From: Planctomycetaceae bacterium
Lineage (GTDB): Bacteria; Planctomycetota; Planctomycetia; Planctomycetales; Planctomycetaceae
DNA length: 64,000 nucleotides
Direction of reading: 5' to 3'
Assembly (NCBI GenBank): GCA_024742875.1
Contig: JANSXP010000004.1
Span: 1 to 64,000, forward strand
Shown here: piece after piece, positions 18,474 to 28,254 of the stretch
Position numbering within the stretch: the stretch's first letter is position 1
Layout: every line of letters starts with the position of its first letter
The notes under the pieces: model-generated
Told to the model about the DNA's origin: nothing
What the model saw: only the letters and a program-made list of their open reading frames with translations
Database searches by the model: none
Translations under genes and position numbers: made by a program

Positions 18474-19278
18474 CAGCCGCCCATTTGATGGCTTCGGTCA
18501 TGTGCTGCCGTCCGAAAGAGGTCTCCAGTGAACGCACATCGTGCCCCAGTTCTGTGTAAAAGAACCGGCCTCCATCGTTGGTGTGCAGCCAGGCGATCGG
18601 GTGATCGTCACCCATCGCTTTTCCGCCCCGCGTTTTAAAATAGTCCCGCACCGGCTCAAACGTCGATTCATCCACCCGCAGCAGCACCTGAAAACCGGGC
18701 AGACCGGTCACGGACCGCGTGTGATTGGTCCAGTCGGCTGTATACGTAAAACTCGTGCCGTGCCCCTTGACGGCGGGATGATCAACGGCCGACTCATCAA
18801 CGGTCACTCGAGCTTCCAGATATTCCGAATCACTGTTGAAGTCACATCCGCCGATCTCGCGGAACCATTTCCATTCGGTCTGACGGACCAGCGCTGCGTG
18901 CAATGCCACGATGCCGCCGCCTTTGCGATACCAGTCGCGAATGCGGTTGCGCTGCGGTTCGTTGAGCAGTTTCGTGAGCTCGTTGGAATTGTTCAGTACC
19001 AGCACGTCATAGCGATCCAGCAGCTGCACAATATCTTTGGGGCTTTCGGTCACATCCACCTGCATTTTTAAATCGGTGGACAGACGGGCCAGCCAGCCAT
19101 TGATCGCTGCAGTTTCCGGATGGCGATACCAGCCGGTGCCGCTGAAGACGAGGACAGCGCCCGTCCGTTTGGGTCCGCGACTGGGCTTGAGTTTGGGTTG
19201 GAGCTTTGGTTCATCGCCACACGCGGTCGCGGCAGTGGCAGCCAGCAACACACAGGACGTCAGCAGTCTTAGCGTCAT
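18466..19278 (-). CDS. ThuA-like domain protein (secreted)
   Basis: This 270-residue protein starts at the ATG at 19278, followed by a signal sequence (TLRLLTSCVLLAATAATAC), so it is exported and may be lipid-modified, although the box ATAC is not ideal. Residues about 35-270 match the ThuA fold, a class I glutamine-amidotransferase-like flavodoxin fold. The visible blocks are VLVFSGTGWYRHPETAAIN, DVLVLNNSN, YRKGGGIVALHAALV, WFREIGGCDFNSD and WLHTNDGGRFFYTELGHD. ThuA proteins are linked to sugar (trehalose, keto-sugar) use, but the reaction here is not known. It follows the PAS-AraC gene on the same strand by 73 bp, so the two may be cotranscribed. Confidence 0.88.
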   Translation of the reverse strand: MTLRLLTSCVLLAATAATACGDEPKLQPKLKPSRGPKRTGAVLVFSGTGWYRHPETAAINGWLARLSTDLKMQVDVTESPKDIVQLLDRYDVLVLNNSNELTKLLNEPQRNRIRDWYRKGGGIVALHAALVRQTEWKWFREIGGCDFNSDSEYLEARVTVDESAVDHPAVKGHGTSFTYTADWTNHTRSVTGLPGFQVLLRVDESTFEPVRDYFKTRGGKAMGDDHPIAWLHTNDGGRFFYTELGHDVRSLETSFGRQHMTEAIKWAAGK

Positions 19279-19351
19279 CACAGTCTTTCCGTTCACAGCC
19301 GGACCGCGCAGCTCGGCTGCCTGAAGACGGTCGTGGCCCACCGGTTTCAGG

Positions 19352-20092
19352 TTAGCGTTTTCTCTGCTTGCGACGGTAGGCACTGGGCGAAGTTTTCATC
19401 AATCGCTGAAAGCTGCGGCTAAAATGGGCGTGATCATAAAAGCCACAGTTCAACCCGATTTGCGTTATGGTCTGATCTGATTCCCGCAGTTGCCGCGCCG
19501 CGTTCTCCACCCGCACGCGTATCAGATACTGACGGGGCGAAGCGCCAAACGCGAGGCGAAACCGGCGTTCAAAGTGGCTGACCGAAAGCCCCGCCATATC
19601 GGCCAGTTCATCGGCCGATATGTTTTCACTGAACCGCTCGTGCAGATGAGCAATCACGGCCGCCAGGGCGTCCGCGGAGCCGGATTGAATTCGCTGAATC
19701 TGTCGTGAAAATCCGGCCACACCAATCACACGTCGCCGGACGTCCCGCAGCGGAACCTTGGTGGTGGCCACCAGTCGGGGAGACAGCTCGTCCTCGGGCG
19801 CACTTTCAATGCGGTTCAGGATGGCCTTGCCGCTTTGCATCACACGCTCATCGTCGCGGCGGTATTCGTCGGCGCGAGGCCGGGGAAAAAAGTCATGATC
19901 CGTGCGTCCAATGGCTTCCTCTTCCGAATTGATGCCGCAGTACTCGCAGCCCCGCTGATTGAGCAGCATAAACCGTCCGCGACGATCCTTGACGAAAAAT
20001 GACACATCCGGCAGGTGATCGAACAGCACCAGCATTTGCTCAGCCGGTGCGACCCGATCAAAAAAACGACGCGTGAGCTCTGTGTTTTTCAT
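19352..20092 (-). CDS. AraC-family regulator with N-terminal PAS domain
   Basis: This 246-residue protein starts at the ATG at 20092, with AAGAAG just upstream. Residues about 18-135 form a PAS sensor (LFDHLPDVSFFVKDRRGRFMLLN, IGRTDHDFFP). Residues about 145-245 are two AraC helix-turn-helix units (ISADELADMAGLSVSHFERRF and ITQIGLNCGFYDHAHFSRSF, both complete). It is divergent from the PSD1 gene starting at 20193, so it is a candidate regulator of the PSD1/DUF1501 pair and of the ThuA gene downstream. The PAS ligand is unknown. This PAS-AraC combination is common in planctomycetes. Confidence 0.92.
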   Translation of the reverse strand: MKNTELTRRFFDRVAPAEQMLVLFDHLPDVSFFVKDRRGRFMLLNQRGCEYCGINSEEEAIGRTDHDFFPRPRADEYRRDDERVMQSGKAILNRIESAPEDELSPRLVATTKVPLRDVRRRVIGVAGFSRQIQRIQSGSADALAAVIAHLHERFSENISADELADMAGLSVSHFERRFRLAFGASPRQYLIRVRVENAARQLRESDQTITQIGLNCGFYDHAHFSRSFQRLMKTSPSAYRRKQRKR

Positions 20093-20192
20093 GCTTCTTT
20101 TTTACACAGAATTAGCAGAGTGGTGCAAGACGCCACACGGCCGGTCGTCAAAATACGCAGGACGTTTCCCAAGCCTGTTTCCGGTAACCGCC

Positions 20193-23100
20193 ATGTCCCT
20201 GTTCGTGAAATTGCTGCTGCCACTGGGTCTGACCGCCACCGTGACCGCCGGCGACCCGCCCGTTGACTTCAATCAGCATGTGCGCCCCATCCTTTCGGAC
20301 AAATGCTACTACTGCCACGGACCGGACGCGGAAACGCGGCAGGCCGACCTGCGACTCGACACCGCAGACGGTGCCCGTGACATCATCGACTCCGGCGACT
20401 TTCTGGATCGCGTCAGCAGCAGCGATCCCGATGTCCACATGCCGCCTCCGGATTCCAAACTGACTCTCAGCAGTGAGGAAAAACGTGTCCTGAAAGCGTG
20501 GGTCGAGCAGGGCGCGCAATACGACGTGCACTGGGCCTTCAAACAACTGCCAGCGCAGGTGGACGTTCCCGCGACAGATGGCGACTGGCCGCAGTCTGCT
20601 GTCGACTCTTTCACACTGCAGCGGATGCAGCAGCAGGGGCTGCAGCCGTCACCGGCCGTTGATCCGAAGTTGTGGCTGCGTCGTGCGACGCTGGACCTGA
20701 CCGGCCTGCCCCCCACACTGCCTGAGCTGGAAGCTTTTGCCGCCGCCATTGAGGTCGGCAGCAGGCAGCTGGCCTGCGAACAGGCCGTTGACCGGCTGCT
20801 CAGCTCTCCCGCCTTCGGCGAACACATGGCGGTCGCGTGGCTGGACGCCGCCCGCTATGCCGATTCCTACGGCTATCAGTCTGACAAGCTGAACACTCAG
20901 TGGCCCTACCGGGACTGGGTCGTGCGGGCATTCAACGACAACCTGCCGTACGACGATTTCCTCACCTGGCAGCTGGCGGGAGACCTGCTGCCCAACCCCA
21001 GCGTCGATCAGCTGACGGCCACGGCATTCAACCGCATTCATCGGCTCAACAACGAAGGGGGAGCCGTATTTGAGGAGTGGCGAATCGAGAATGTGTCGGA
21101 CCGTGTGCACACGTTCGGAACAGCGGTGCTCGGCCTGACGATGGAGTGTTGTCGCTGTCACGATCACAAATATGACCCGCTGTCGATGCGTGAGTACTAC
21201 TCGCTGTCGGCGTTCTTCAATTCCATCGACGAAAGTGGCGTTTACGATCGCACGCAGAAAGTGCCGTGCCCGTCTTTACTGCTGCCCACCGGTGAGCAGC
21301 AACGACAGAAAACCGCCGCTTTGCAGCGAATCGAAACTCTCCTGCAACAGCAGCAGGCCATCAGCAAAGACGTCAGCCGTCGATTCACCGCATGGAAAAC
21401 CACGGATGCGTTTGACGCGCCTGCTCTGCTTCCCGATCTGCGACTGGCGCTCAGCTTTGACCGTGCGTTCGACAACTCGCTGAAAAAGATCTACCACCCG
21501 TCGCAGTCCGATCGCAGCTGGGCGCCCGCTCTGGATCTGATCGAAGTGACCGACAGTCCTATCCGTCGACTGCCGGACAGAGAGGCGGCCGATTCCGGGG
21601 CGAGCACAGCAAAATCCAGTGACGACGCTTCCACCGAGGGAGCATCGGCCGGTGGGCGGCTGACCGGATTGCCCCCACGCCAGGCACTCGTGCTCGACGG
21701 TGAACGCGGCATCACCACGTCCGGTATCGAACCATTCGATCGCTGGACGCCGTTTTCCGTGGTAATCACCCTCAAAGAACGAAAGCGAGTGCAGCAGCGA
21801 AGTCTGATCGCTCATCACACCCGTGGAACAGACTGTGGCTACAACGGCTGGGATCTGACCATCGTCGACGGTCATCTGGAGTCGCGCCTGTATCGCGTCT
21901 GGCCGGGTAATGCCATTGGCGTGCGGACTGAGCAGCCGATCCCGGCAGACCAGTGGCAGCAGATTGCCGCCACGTATGACGGATCGTCCACTGCGGCCGG
22001 CCTGCAGCTGTTTCTGAATGGCCAGCCACTGAGAACCACCATCCTGCGTGACAGTGTCAAAAAGAGTGCAAACGTCAAGGTGGATCACGGCGGTGAGTTT
22101 GTTATCGGACAGCGGTTTCGCGCTCGTGGACTTGACGGGGGACTCATCGACGATGTGCGAGTGTACTCTCGCGACCTGACGACCACAGAACTGTCGTGGC
22201 TGGCAGGGGGACCGTGGCAGGCTGACAGTCTGGACTACTACCGATCCGCCATCGATGCCCCCGCGCGGGAACTCGCCGCCCAGCTGCAGACCGCCCGTCA
22301 GGCACTTGTTATGGCCGAAGAAGCCATGACAGAAATTCCCGTCATGAAAGAGAGGGCCCCGCGTCCCACCCACGTTCTGGCCCGCGGCCAGTATGACGCC
22401 CCCACCGATGAATCCACACGCGTGGAACGCAGCGTGCCGGCCGCGCTGGGAATCCCGTTTCCTGCCGCCGGAGCCCGCAATCGACTCGGACTGGCTGAGT
22501 GGGTGACCCACCCGGATCATCCGCTGACCGCGCGAGTCGCCGTCAACCGTCTCTGGGGCCAGTTCTTTGCATCGTCCCTGGTGACGACGCCGGAGAATTT
22601 TGGACGCCAGGGAGCCCTGCCCACCCATCCGGAATTGCTGGACTGGCTGGCCCGTGATTTTGTCAATCACGGGTGGGACGTGAAACGATTCTGTCGTCAG
22701 CTCGTGCTGTCGGCGACGTATCAGCAGGCTTCCACCTTTCCTCAGGGCGAGGCGAAGGATCCGGAGAATCGCTATCTGGCGCGTGGCTCGGCCTACCGAC
22801 TGTCAGCAGAGCAGATTCGTGATATCGCGCTGGCCGCCTCCGGTTTGCTGGATGATCGGCAGGGCGGCCCGCCCGTTTCCCCTTATCAGCCGGGCAAAGA
22901 TCTGTGGCGTGAATCCAACGGGATGTCGCCTCCGTTTGAGCAGTCGGTGGGGCGTGACCTGTATCGACGGTCGCTGTACTCCGTCTGGAAGCGAACAGTG
23001 CCGCTGCCCAACATGATGGCCTTTGACGCCTCCACGCGGGAAGTGTGTGCCATGAAGCGTGCCCGTACCAATACGCCCCTGCAGGCGCTCGTGCTGCTCA

Positions 23101-23411
23101 ACGATGTGCAGTTTGTCGAAGCGTGTCGTCAGCTGGCGGCTCGCTCTCTGGCCGCCGCCGAAACCCCGGAAGCACAGATCCGCATCGCCTTCACAGCGCT
23201 GACGGCACGAACGCCGGACGCTGAGGAACTGCGGCTGCTGCGGCAGCTGCGGGATTCGCAGATGCAATGGTTCCGGAAGCATCCGGACAACGCCGGCGAG
23301 CTGCTGAGCATAGGAGATACGCCGGCTGCGGCTGCCAGTGCGGAACTGGCCGCCATGACCATCACCTGCCAGACGATTCTCAACCTGGACGCCACCATCT
23401 GGAAACGCTGA
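20193..23411 (+). CDS. PSD1 protein: PSCyt1-DUF1549-LamG-DUF1553
   Basis: This 1072-residue protein starts at the ATG at 20193, giving a short signal ([20 protein letters not shown]). Domains in order: PSCyt1 (about 20-110) with heme motif CYYCH at residues 38-42; DUF1549 (about 125-370) with a second [10 protein letters not shown] motif; a LamG/concanavalin-like jelly roll (about 420-680, ending in [15 protein letters not shown]); and DUF1553 (about 760-1060) with [16 protein letters not shown] and an [16 protein letters not shown] block. It is expected outside the cytoplasm, with c-type heme attachment. The LamG module suggests glycan binding. It is followed after 43 bp by its DUF1501 partner and is divergent from the PAS-AraC regulator. 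Confidence 0.93.
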   Translation: MSLFVKLLLPLGLTATVTAGDPPVDFNQHVRPILSDKCYYCHGPDAETRQADLRLDTADGARDIIDSGDFLDRVSSSDPDVHMPPPDSKLTLSSEEKRVLKAWVEQGAQYDVHWAFKQLPAQVDVPATDGDWPQSAVDSFTLQRMQQQGLQPSPAVDPKLWLRRATLDLTGLPPTLPELEAFAAAIEVGSRQLACEQAVDRLLSSPAFGEHMAVAWLDAARYADSYGYQSDKLNTQWPYRDWVVRAFNDNLPYDDFLTWQLAGDLLPNPSVDQLTATAFNRIHRLNNEGGAVFEEWRIENVSDRVHTFGTAVLGLTMECCRCHDHKYDPLSMREYYSLSAFFNSIDESGVYDRTQKVPCPSLLLPTGEQQRQKTAALQRIETLLQQQQAISKDVSRRFTAWKTTDAFDAPALLPDLRLALSFDRAFDNSLKKIYHPSQSDRSWAPALDLIEVTDSPIRRLPDREAADSGASTAKSSDDASTEGASAGGRLTGLPPRQALVLDGERGITTSGIEPFDRWTPFSVVITLKERKRVQQRSLIAHHTRGTDCGYNGWDLTIVDGHLESRLYRVWPGNAIGVRTEQPIPADQWQQIAATYDGSSTAAGLQLFLNGQPLRTTILRDSVKKSANVKVDHGGEFVIGQRFRARGLDGGLIDDVRVYSRDLTTTELSWLAGGPWQADSLDYYRSAIDAPARELAAQLQTARQALVMAEEAMTEIPVMKERAPRPTHVLARGQYDAPTDESTRVERSVPAALGIPFPAAGARNRLGLAEWVTHPDHPLTARVAVNRLWGQFFASSLVTTPENFGRQGALPTHPELLDWLARDFVNHGWDVKRFCRQLVLSATYQQASTFPQGEAKDPENRYLARGSAYRLSAEQIRDIALAASGLLDDRQGGPPVSPYQPGKDLWRESNGMSPPFEQSVGRDLYRRSLYSVWKRTVPLPNMMAFDASTREVCAMKRARTNTPLQALVLLNDVQFVEACRQLAARSLAAAETPEAQIRIAFTALTARTPDAEELRLLRQLRDSQMQWFRKHPDNAGELLSIGDTPAAAASAELAAMTITCQTILNLDATIWKR

Positions 23412-23454
23412 CACGGTCAGCCCTCTCTCCACCACTTCTCACGGACATCACTTC

Positions 23455-24885
23455 ATGTCACCCTGCCACCCTCAAACGCCGGCTGATCCGTTCGCGACTA
23501 GTCGCCGCGTCTTCTTCCAGCGATCAGCTGCCGGCATTGGCGCCGCCGCTCTGTCGTCGCTGCTCAGCGAATCACGGGCCGAGCAGTCCGCGCAGCATCA
23601 CGAAGCGAAGGCCAGACGCGTCATCTATTTGTTTCAGTCCGGCGGTCCCGCGCAGCAGGATCTGTTTGACCACAAGCCGGAATTGAACCGGCTGAATGGT
23701 CAACAGCTGCCCCCGTCGGTGCGCGGTGAGCAGCGGCTGACGGGAATGTCGGCCAACCAGTCCTCATTGCCGCTGGCAGGATCACACTTCGGGTTCGCAC
23801 AGCACGGAGAATCGGGCGCGTGGCTGAGCGACCTGCTCCCATATCACCGTGAGATTGCCGACGATGTGTGCTTTATCAAATCAATGCACACCGAAGCCAT
23901 CAACCATGACCCCGCCATTACGATGTTTCAGACAGGTTCGCAGATCGCCGGCCGACCGTCGCTGGGAGCGTGGCTGTCGTATGGTCTGGGCAGCGAAAAC
24001 AGAGATCTGCCGGCGTTTATCGTGCTGGCGTCAGCCGGGCAGGGCGGACAGCCACTGTATTCACGGCTGTGGGGCAGCGGCTTTCTGGACTCCCGCTATC
24101 AGGGCGTGCGATTTCGCAGCGGGAAAGATGCGGTGCTTTATCTGTCCCGTCCCAGCGGCGTAACGCGGGAACTGCGACGACGCCAGCTGGACACCATCAA
24201 CGCGCTCAATCAGCGTCAGTTCAATAAGGAACTGGACCCGGAAATCGAATCCCGCATCGCCCAGTATGAGATGTCCTATCGCATGCAGTCGAGCGTGCCG
24301 GAAGCCACGGACTTTTCTGACGAGCCCAAATCCACGTTTGATTTGTACGGGGAAGATGCCGGAACACCGGGGACCTTTGCTGCCAACTGCCTGCTGGCCC
24401 GTCGCCTGGCCGAACGTGATGTGCGGTTTATCCAGCTGTACCATCAGGGCTGGGATCAGCATTCCAATCTGCCCAAAGGCATCAAAGGGCAGGCGGCCGA
24501 AACTGATCAGGCGTCAGCCGCACTGGTGAAAGACCTGAAACAGCGCGGTCTGCTGAAGGACACGCTGGTGATCTGGGGGGGAGAATTCGGCCGCACGTCG
24601 TATTCTCAGGGTGTGCTCACCAAAACAAACTACGGCCGCGATCACCACCCCCGCTGTTTCACGACATGGATGGCAGGTGGCGGCATCAAGCCGGGGATGA
24701 CATGGGGAGCCACCGATGAGTTTGGCTACAACGTCGCGGAAAACGGCGTCCACGTACACGATTTTAATGCCACCATTCTGCACCTGCTGGGGATCGACCA
24801 TGAACGCCTGACGTTCAAATACCAGGGGCGGCGGTTCCGCCTGACCGATGTCCACGGTCATGTATTGGACGACATTCTGGCCTGA
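23455..24885 (+). CDS. DUF1501 family protein (Tat-exported)
   Basis: This 476-residue protein starts at the ATG at 23455, 43 bp after the PSD1 gene. An [18 protein letters not shown] stretch at about residues 16-33 is a clear twin-arginine signal. DUF1501 blocks follow: [70 protein letters not shown] and a C-terminal [13 protein letters not shown]. It differs from the first DUF1501 protein of the window in the central part, so the two pairs are paralogous rather than a recent duplication. Function beyond partnership with PSD1 is unknown. Confidence 0.93.
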   Translation: MSPCHPQTPADPFATSRRVFFQRSAAGIGAAALSSLLSESRAEQSAQHHEAKARRVIYLFQSGGPAQQDLFDHKPELNRLNGQQLPPSVRGEQRLTGMSANQSSLPLAGSHFGFAQHGESGAWLSDLLPYHREIADDVCFIKSMHTEAINHDPAITMFQTGSQIAGRPSLGAWLSYGLGSENRDLPAFIVLASAGQGGQPLYSRLWGSGFLDSRYQGVRFRSGKDAVLYLSRPSGVTRELRRRQLDTINALNQRQFNKELDPEIESRIAQYEMSYRMQSSVPEATDFSDEPKSTFDLYGEDAGTPGTFAANCLLARRLAERDVRFIQLYHQGWDQHSNLPKGIKGQAAETDQASAALVKDLKQRGLLKDTLVIWGGEFGRTSYSQGVLTKTNYGRDHHPRCFTTWMAGGGIKPGMTWGATDEFGYNVAENGVHVHDFNATILHLLGIDHERLTFKYQGRRFRLTDVHGHVLDDILA

Positions 24886-24902
24886 TGTGAGCTGTTCGGC
24901 TC

Positions 24903-25916
24903 TCAATCGGCCAACAGATGGGATACCGCTGTATGCACTCCGTTTGCGTAAGGGGCGCAAGGCGGTCGACGGCCTGTCGCCAGGGCCTGCTGCACATGCT
25001 GGAACAGTGAATCGGCAGTCACGGTCAGCACGCCCGTGTCATGCAGCCGCTGCTGCTGACCGTCATACCGTCGATCTCGCGCGATGCCCAACAGCTGCGT
25101 GCCCGTCAGTCGGGCTTCATGAACGCAGTTGTAGCCACCACCGGCGATCATCACATCGACACCGGGCAGGAGCTCGAGCAAAGGCCAGTGGCAGATGACC
25201 TGCAGTCCGGTCTCCTCCTGGCGGCTGACTTCAGCCGCTGCGTCCAGCAGGCATACGTGGGCCTGTTCGCCGAGCTGGTCGGCCATATTTCGGGCCCAGC
25301 CGCGCAGCTCTGACACCTCTGCCGTCGTGCCGCAGCCAACAAAGACAACGACAGGCCCATCGTCAGCCCCCAGAACATCGGCAGCCGCTGCTGGCGACAG
25401 CAGTTCGTCAAAGTCACGCACCACCCATGGCAAACAGAGCACCGCACATTCAGACATTTGCGGGAATGGTTCCCCGGGGACGAAAACGTGATCGTAGCGG
25501 GCCACCGCCGACACAACCGTCGAACGGCCAGCGTAATCCGCGTTCATCGCCCGCTGCACGAGCACCTTTCGTACAGGCAGCCGCGGCAGCAAATCCGCCA
25601 GTTCGCCGCCCAGGCCCCGGGGGAACGTATCGACGATGAGCGTTGTGGCATCGGTGGTCTGCAGCCAGTCGTGAACAGCCGACACGGTCTGACGTTTGTC
25701 CGCATGGGCGGGCAGGACGCGAATCCGAATCGCGGACTCCGCGACAAAACGACACACCAGTTGCGCAAACGGACTGTTGGTCAGCACATCAATCTGCAGT
25801 GGTCGACCGTGCCGACGGGCAGACTGGACGGCGGCTCGCGCCACGGCCATCGCGCGGGTGAGGTGTCCCAGGCCACCCCCCAGAGCATAGATGGCCCAGC
25901 GTTCTGCAGAGCCCAT
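24903..25916 (-). CDS. MurG/GT28-like glycosyltransferase
   Basis: This 337-residue protein uses the ATG at 25916, which overlaps the stop of the upstream gene (TGATG), implying translational coupling. The N-terminus IYALGGGLGHLTRAMAVARA is the Gly-rich loop of GT-B transferases of the MurG/UGT type. The C-terminal half has VVVFVGCGTTAEV and the donor-binding block VDVMIAGGGYNCVHEARLTG. It has no membrane segment and is probably a cytosolic or peripheral sugar transferase using a nucleotide-sugar donor. It is last in a four-gene operon and precedes two GT4 genes, suggesting a glycan assembly locus. Acceptor and donor are unknown. Confidence 0.8.
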   Translation of the reverse strand: MGSAERWAIYALGGGLGHLTRAMAVARAAVQSARRHGRPLQIDVLTNSPFAQLVCRFVAESAIRIRVLPAHADKRQTVSAVHDWLQTTDATTLIVDTFPRGLGGELADLLPRLPVRKVLVQRAMNADYAGRSTVVSAVARYDHVFVPGEPFPQMSECAVLCLPWVVRDFDELLSPAAAADVLGADDGPVVVFVGCGTTAEVSELRGWARNMADQLGEQAHVCLLDAAAEVSRQEETGLQVICHWPLLELLPGVDVMIAGGGYNCVHEARLTGTQLLGIARDRRYDGQQQRLHDTGVLTVTADSLFQHVQQALATGRRPPCAPYANGVHTAVSHLLAD

Positions 25917-26278
25917 CAACTGGCACTCATGTCGTTCTCGAAGTCATCGTCCATCTCGGCCCGCAGCCCGGCTGCATCACCTTCCGTGAAGTCATGGGGG
26001 TCGTGGCGGTGAAAGAAAAATCCACCGCGGGAATGCCCATAACCTGTGCCGCCATAAAAATACGGATCGTAGTCGTCATACGAATCACGCGCACCCCGCC
26101 CCGCGCGTTTGCGAGCACACGTCGTGCACAGAATGCGTCCCACGTCATGCTGTGCGTGATCCTCGCAAATAGGCCGACCACACTTGCTGCACTGATGAAC
26201 GCACAGCTGGTCGCACGGGTGGCTGAACAGAAAGCCGGACGTTTCGTTGCAGATTCCAGGTTCCCACGTTTTCGGCAT
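25916..26278 (-). CDS. Small Cys/His-rich zinc-binding protein
   Basis: This 120-residue protein starts at the ATG at 26278. Residues about 9-60 contain spaced C-x2-C and C-H pairs (CDQLC, CSKCGRPICEDH, CTTCARKR), fitting a treble-clef or B-box-like zinc fold. The rest is Tyr/Gly/Asp-rich (YDDYDPYFYGG) with an acidic tail. Its stop overlaps the ATG of the MurG-like gene, and it lies 21 bp after the lipoprotein gene, so it is an operon member. I do not recognise a named family; a scaffold or regulatory role is guesswork. Confidence 0.75.
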   Translation of the reverse strand: MPKTWEPGICNETSGFLFSHPCDQLCVHQCSKCGRPICEDHAQHDVGRILCTTCARKRAGRGARDSYDDYDPYFYGGTGYGHSRGGFFFHRHDPHDFTEGDAAGLRAEMDDDFENDMSAS

Positions 26279-26299
26279 AAGGCTCTCTTTTCGACTCGA

Positions 26300-27070
26300 C
26301 TATCGGCTGGGAAATTTGATCAGCATCAGTGTCGCCAGTCCCATCCGAACGGACTGCGATTCCACCGGCTCCAGCGCCAAACAGGCGGCGGCGGCGGGCG
26401 ACATCCTGTCTTTTGTATACAGATAGGTTTCCTCGGATTTTCGCAGGGACAGCTTGCCATCTTTCAGTTTGACCTTCTGCAGGCTGGTGTCATCCGGCTT
26501 TTCAATCTCGAAACCGTAGTCACGCTTCTTCACACGGCAAACCATGGTGCCCTTGGCATCTTCCAGCTTCCAGTCGCCATCCGACTGACGACGCAGCTGC
26601 CACAGGTCGTTTTTCTGCTGGGCATCTTTGACCTTCAGACGATCCGGATACGCCACGATGTATCCGAGCGTCTCATCAGCCGCATTTTTGATTTTCAGCT
26701 TGTCTCCACGGAGTGTGTAGCGAGCCAGCTCGCGTTCGTCCGCATCCACCAGTTTGGCCCCGTCGGCGGCCGGCTTCAGCGACATGCTGACCTGACCGTC
26801 CGCGGTCTTAAATTTGATTTTGGTCAACGCAACTGCAGGAGGCTGGGGATGACTGGACGGGCCGCCTGCCGGCTGGCTGTCTGATTGTGCTTCTGCAGGA
26901 AGGTCGGAACGCTCTGTCACCCGAGGCGTGTCATGGGGATTGCTCAAAACCGCAGTGGAGCCCGATGCGCCGCCGACAGGGTCGGCCGGCACGTCCTCAG
27001 CCGCACATCCCGAAAACAGGCCGCAGACGGGCAACAGCATTACCACCGTGAGTGAACGAACTGTGGTCAT
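26300..27070 (-). CDS. Lipoprotein of unknown function
   Basis: This 256-residue protein starts at the ATG at 27070, four bases after the preceding stop. The signal TTVRSLTVVMLLPVCGLFSGC ends in a good lipobox (FSGC), so it should be lipid-anchored. A Pro/Ser-rich linker follows. Residues about 80-250 are beta-rich, with repeated short strands ending in K/D turns (KIKFKTADGQVSMSLKP, ELARYTLRGDKLKIKNA, RLKVKDAQQKNDLWQLR). This looks like a beta-sheet-type fold with no family I can name. It sits third from the end of the operon; its role is unknown. Confidence 0.75.
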   Translation of the reverse strand: MTTVRSLTVVMLLPVCGLFSGCAAEDVPADPVGGASGSTAVLSNPHDTPRVTERSDLPAEAQSDSQPAGGPSSHPQPPAVALTKIKFKTADGQVSMSLKPAADGAKLVDADERELARYTLRGDKLKIKNAADETLGYIVAYPDRLKVKDAQQKNDLWQLRRQSDGDWKLEDAKGTMVCRVKKRDYGFEIEKPDDTSLQKVKLKDGKLSLRKSEETYLYTKDRMSPAAAACLALEPVESQSVRMGLATLMLIKFPSR

Positions 27071-27074
27071 CGAT

Positions 27075-27944
27075 TTATGCCTGACTTGAATGCAAAAGAC
27101 CGTACAGATACACCAGTTTGGAAGCCGCCCAGCCCACCGCATCCTGCCGCTGACCGGAAGTCTCTTTCGTGACGTGCCAACCGGCTTTGGTGGTGCTGCG
27201 AAATTCCAGAACGCCGTTCGTGACCGCCAGATTTTTGACAGTCGCCCAGGCCGGCAACGCCTCATCACAGTCCTGAGGCGGAACAACCTCCGCAGCCGCC
27301 GGATAACGCTTTGGCTTCGGCCGCAGGGCGATCACCAGCTCACTGGCGTTTTTGGTCTTGTATTTGGTTTTGAGTTTGCCGCTGGCACTACGCTTCGTGC
27401 GATGACGATCCTGCTGCTTTTCGACCATGGACACCACAAATTTGGTGCCATCCTGCAGACGCCCGCGCAGCACCAGCCAGGGATCAACAAAGAAACTGGC
27501 TTTCCAGCGACCCGCTGTGCCTTTGCGATCGAACTTGCTGCGATCGTTGTGTGGCCGGATATCCAGCTGCAGAAACAGGGATTCGTCTTTGCCAATGTCG
27601 CGGCGGAGATAGTCCAGCAGGCCAGCCACAAATTCGTAGCGGCGATTTTCAACATCCAGACGGCCATGCTGCGAAGCTTTGACCAGGCCGGTTACCGCAG
27701 TGGCCACGCCCGCGACCATCAGAATTCCGCCGGGAACAATCAGTTCCTGGGCAGCGAGAAACACACCGCCGACGAGACCGAAGATCGACAGACAACCAAT
27801 CGTCCGCCACTTTTTGACACCCGCTTCCGCGGCCTGATCGAGCGTCTCCAGTTCCTTCAGTGTGGCGACAACGGTCGAGACGGGGGCCTGGCAAATCAGT
27901 TTTCCCTGCTTCTGTAAGGCCACCTGGTCGATCAGCGAAGTCAT
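27075..27944 (-). CDS. Membrane protein of unknown function, first gene of operon
   Basis: This 289-residue protein starts at the ATG at 27944. Two hydrophobic segments (about 50-67, IGCLSIFGLVGGVFLAA, and 72-88, PGGILMVAGVATAVTGL) are separated by a short turn, giving a hairpin anchor with a soluble C-terminal domain. That domain is basic (KTKYKTKNASELVIALRPKPKRYP). No known family is recognised. It is followed after 4 bp by the lipoprotein gene and appears to open the operon that ends with the MurG-like gene. Confidence 0.75.
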   Translation of the reverse strand: MTSLIDQVALQKQGKLICQAPVSTVVATLKELETLDQAAEAGVKKWRTIGCLSIFGLVGGVFLAAQELIVPGGILMVAGVATAVTGLVKASQHGRLDVENRRYEFVAGLLDYLRRDIGKDESLFLQLDIRPHNDRSKFDRKGTAGRWKASFFVDPWLVLRGRLQDGTKFVVSMVEKQQDRHRTKRSASGKLKTKYKTKNASELVIALRPKPKRYPAAAEVVPPQDCDEALPAWATVKNLAVTNGVLEFRSTTKAGWHVTKETSGQRQDAVGWAASKLVYLYGLLHSSQA

Positions 27945-28254
27945 AGACGCTCCGATTTCGGGGGGAGTCGAACATTCTCACTCGCAGCGACCAGAGTGCA
28001 GGTCGGCGGGCGAATTGTAGAAGGTGACCACGTAAACTGTCACGTGCCTTCAGAAATTGGCCCTGTGGGTTGCCGAGGCGTGATCGGCAAACCGCAAAAA
28101 CCACGTTCGCACCGTGTTTACGGTGATCTGTGTCGTTGCAACAGCGTTAACGCAGACAGCCTCTGCCAGGATCACACAAATTCGACACCACTCACATTAA
28201 TCGCACCTGCCACTCACTATCCTGCACCGCCCGCCCCCTGCAACTTGTCCCGAT
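27945..28254. other. Divergent intergenic region
   Basis: This 310-bp region separates the membrane-protein operon from a GT4 gene read the other way, so it should hold both promoters. It contains a CACCGT/ACGGTG hairpin near 28110-28125 and the 10-bp palindrome GCGTTAACGC at 28144-28153. I see no gene. Confidence 0.5.
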
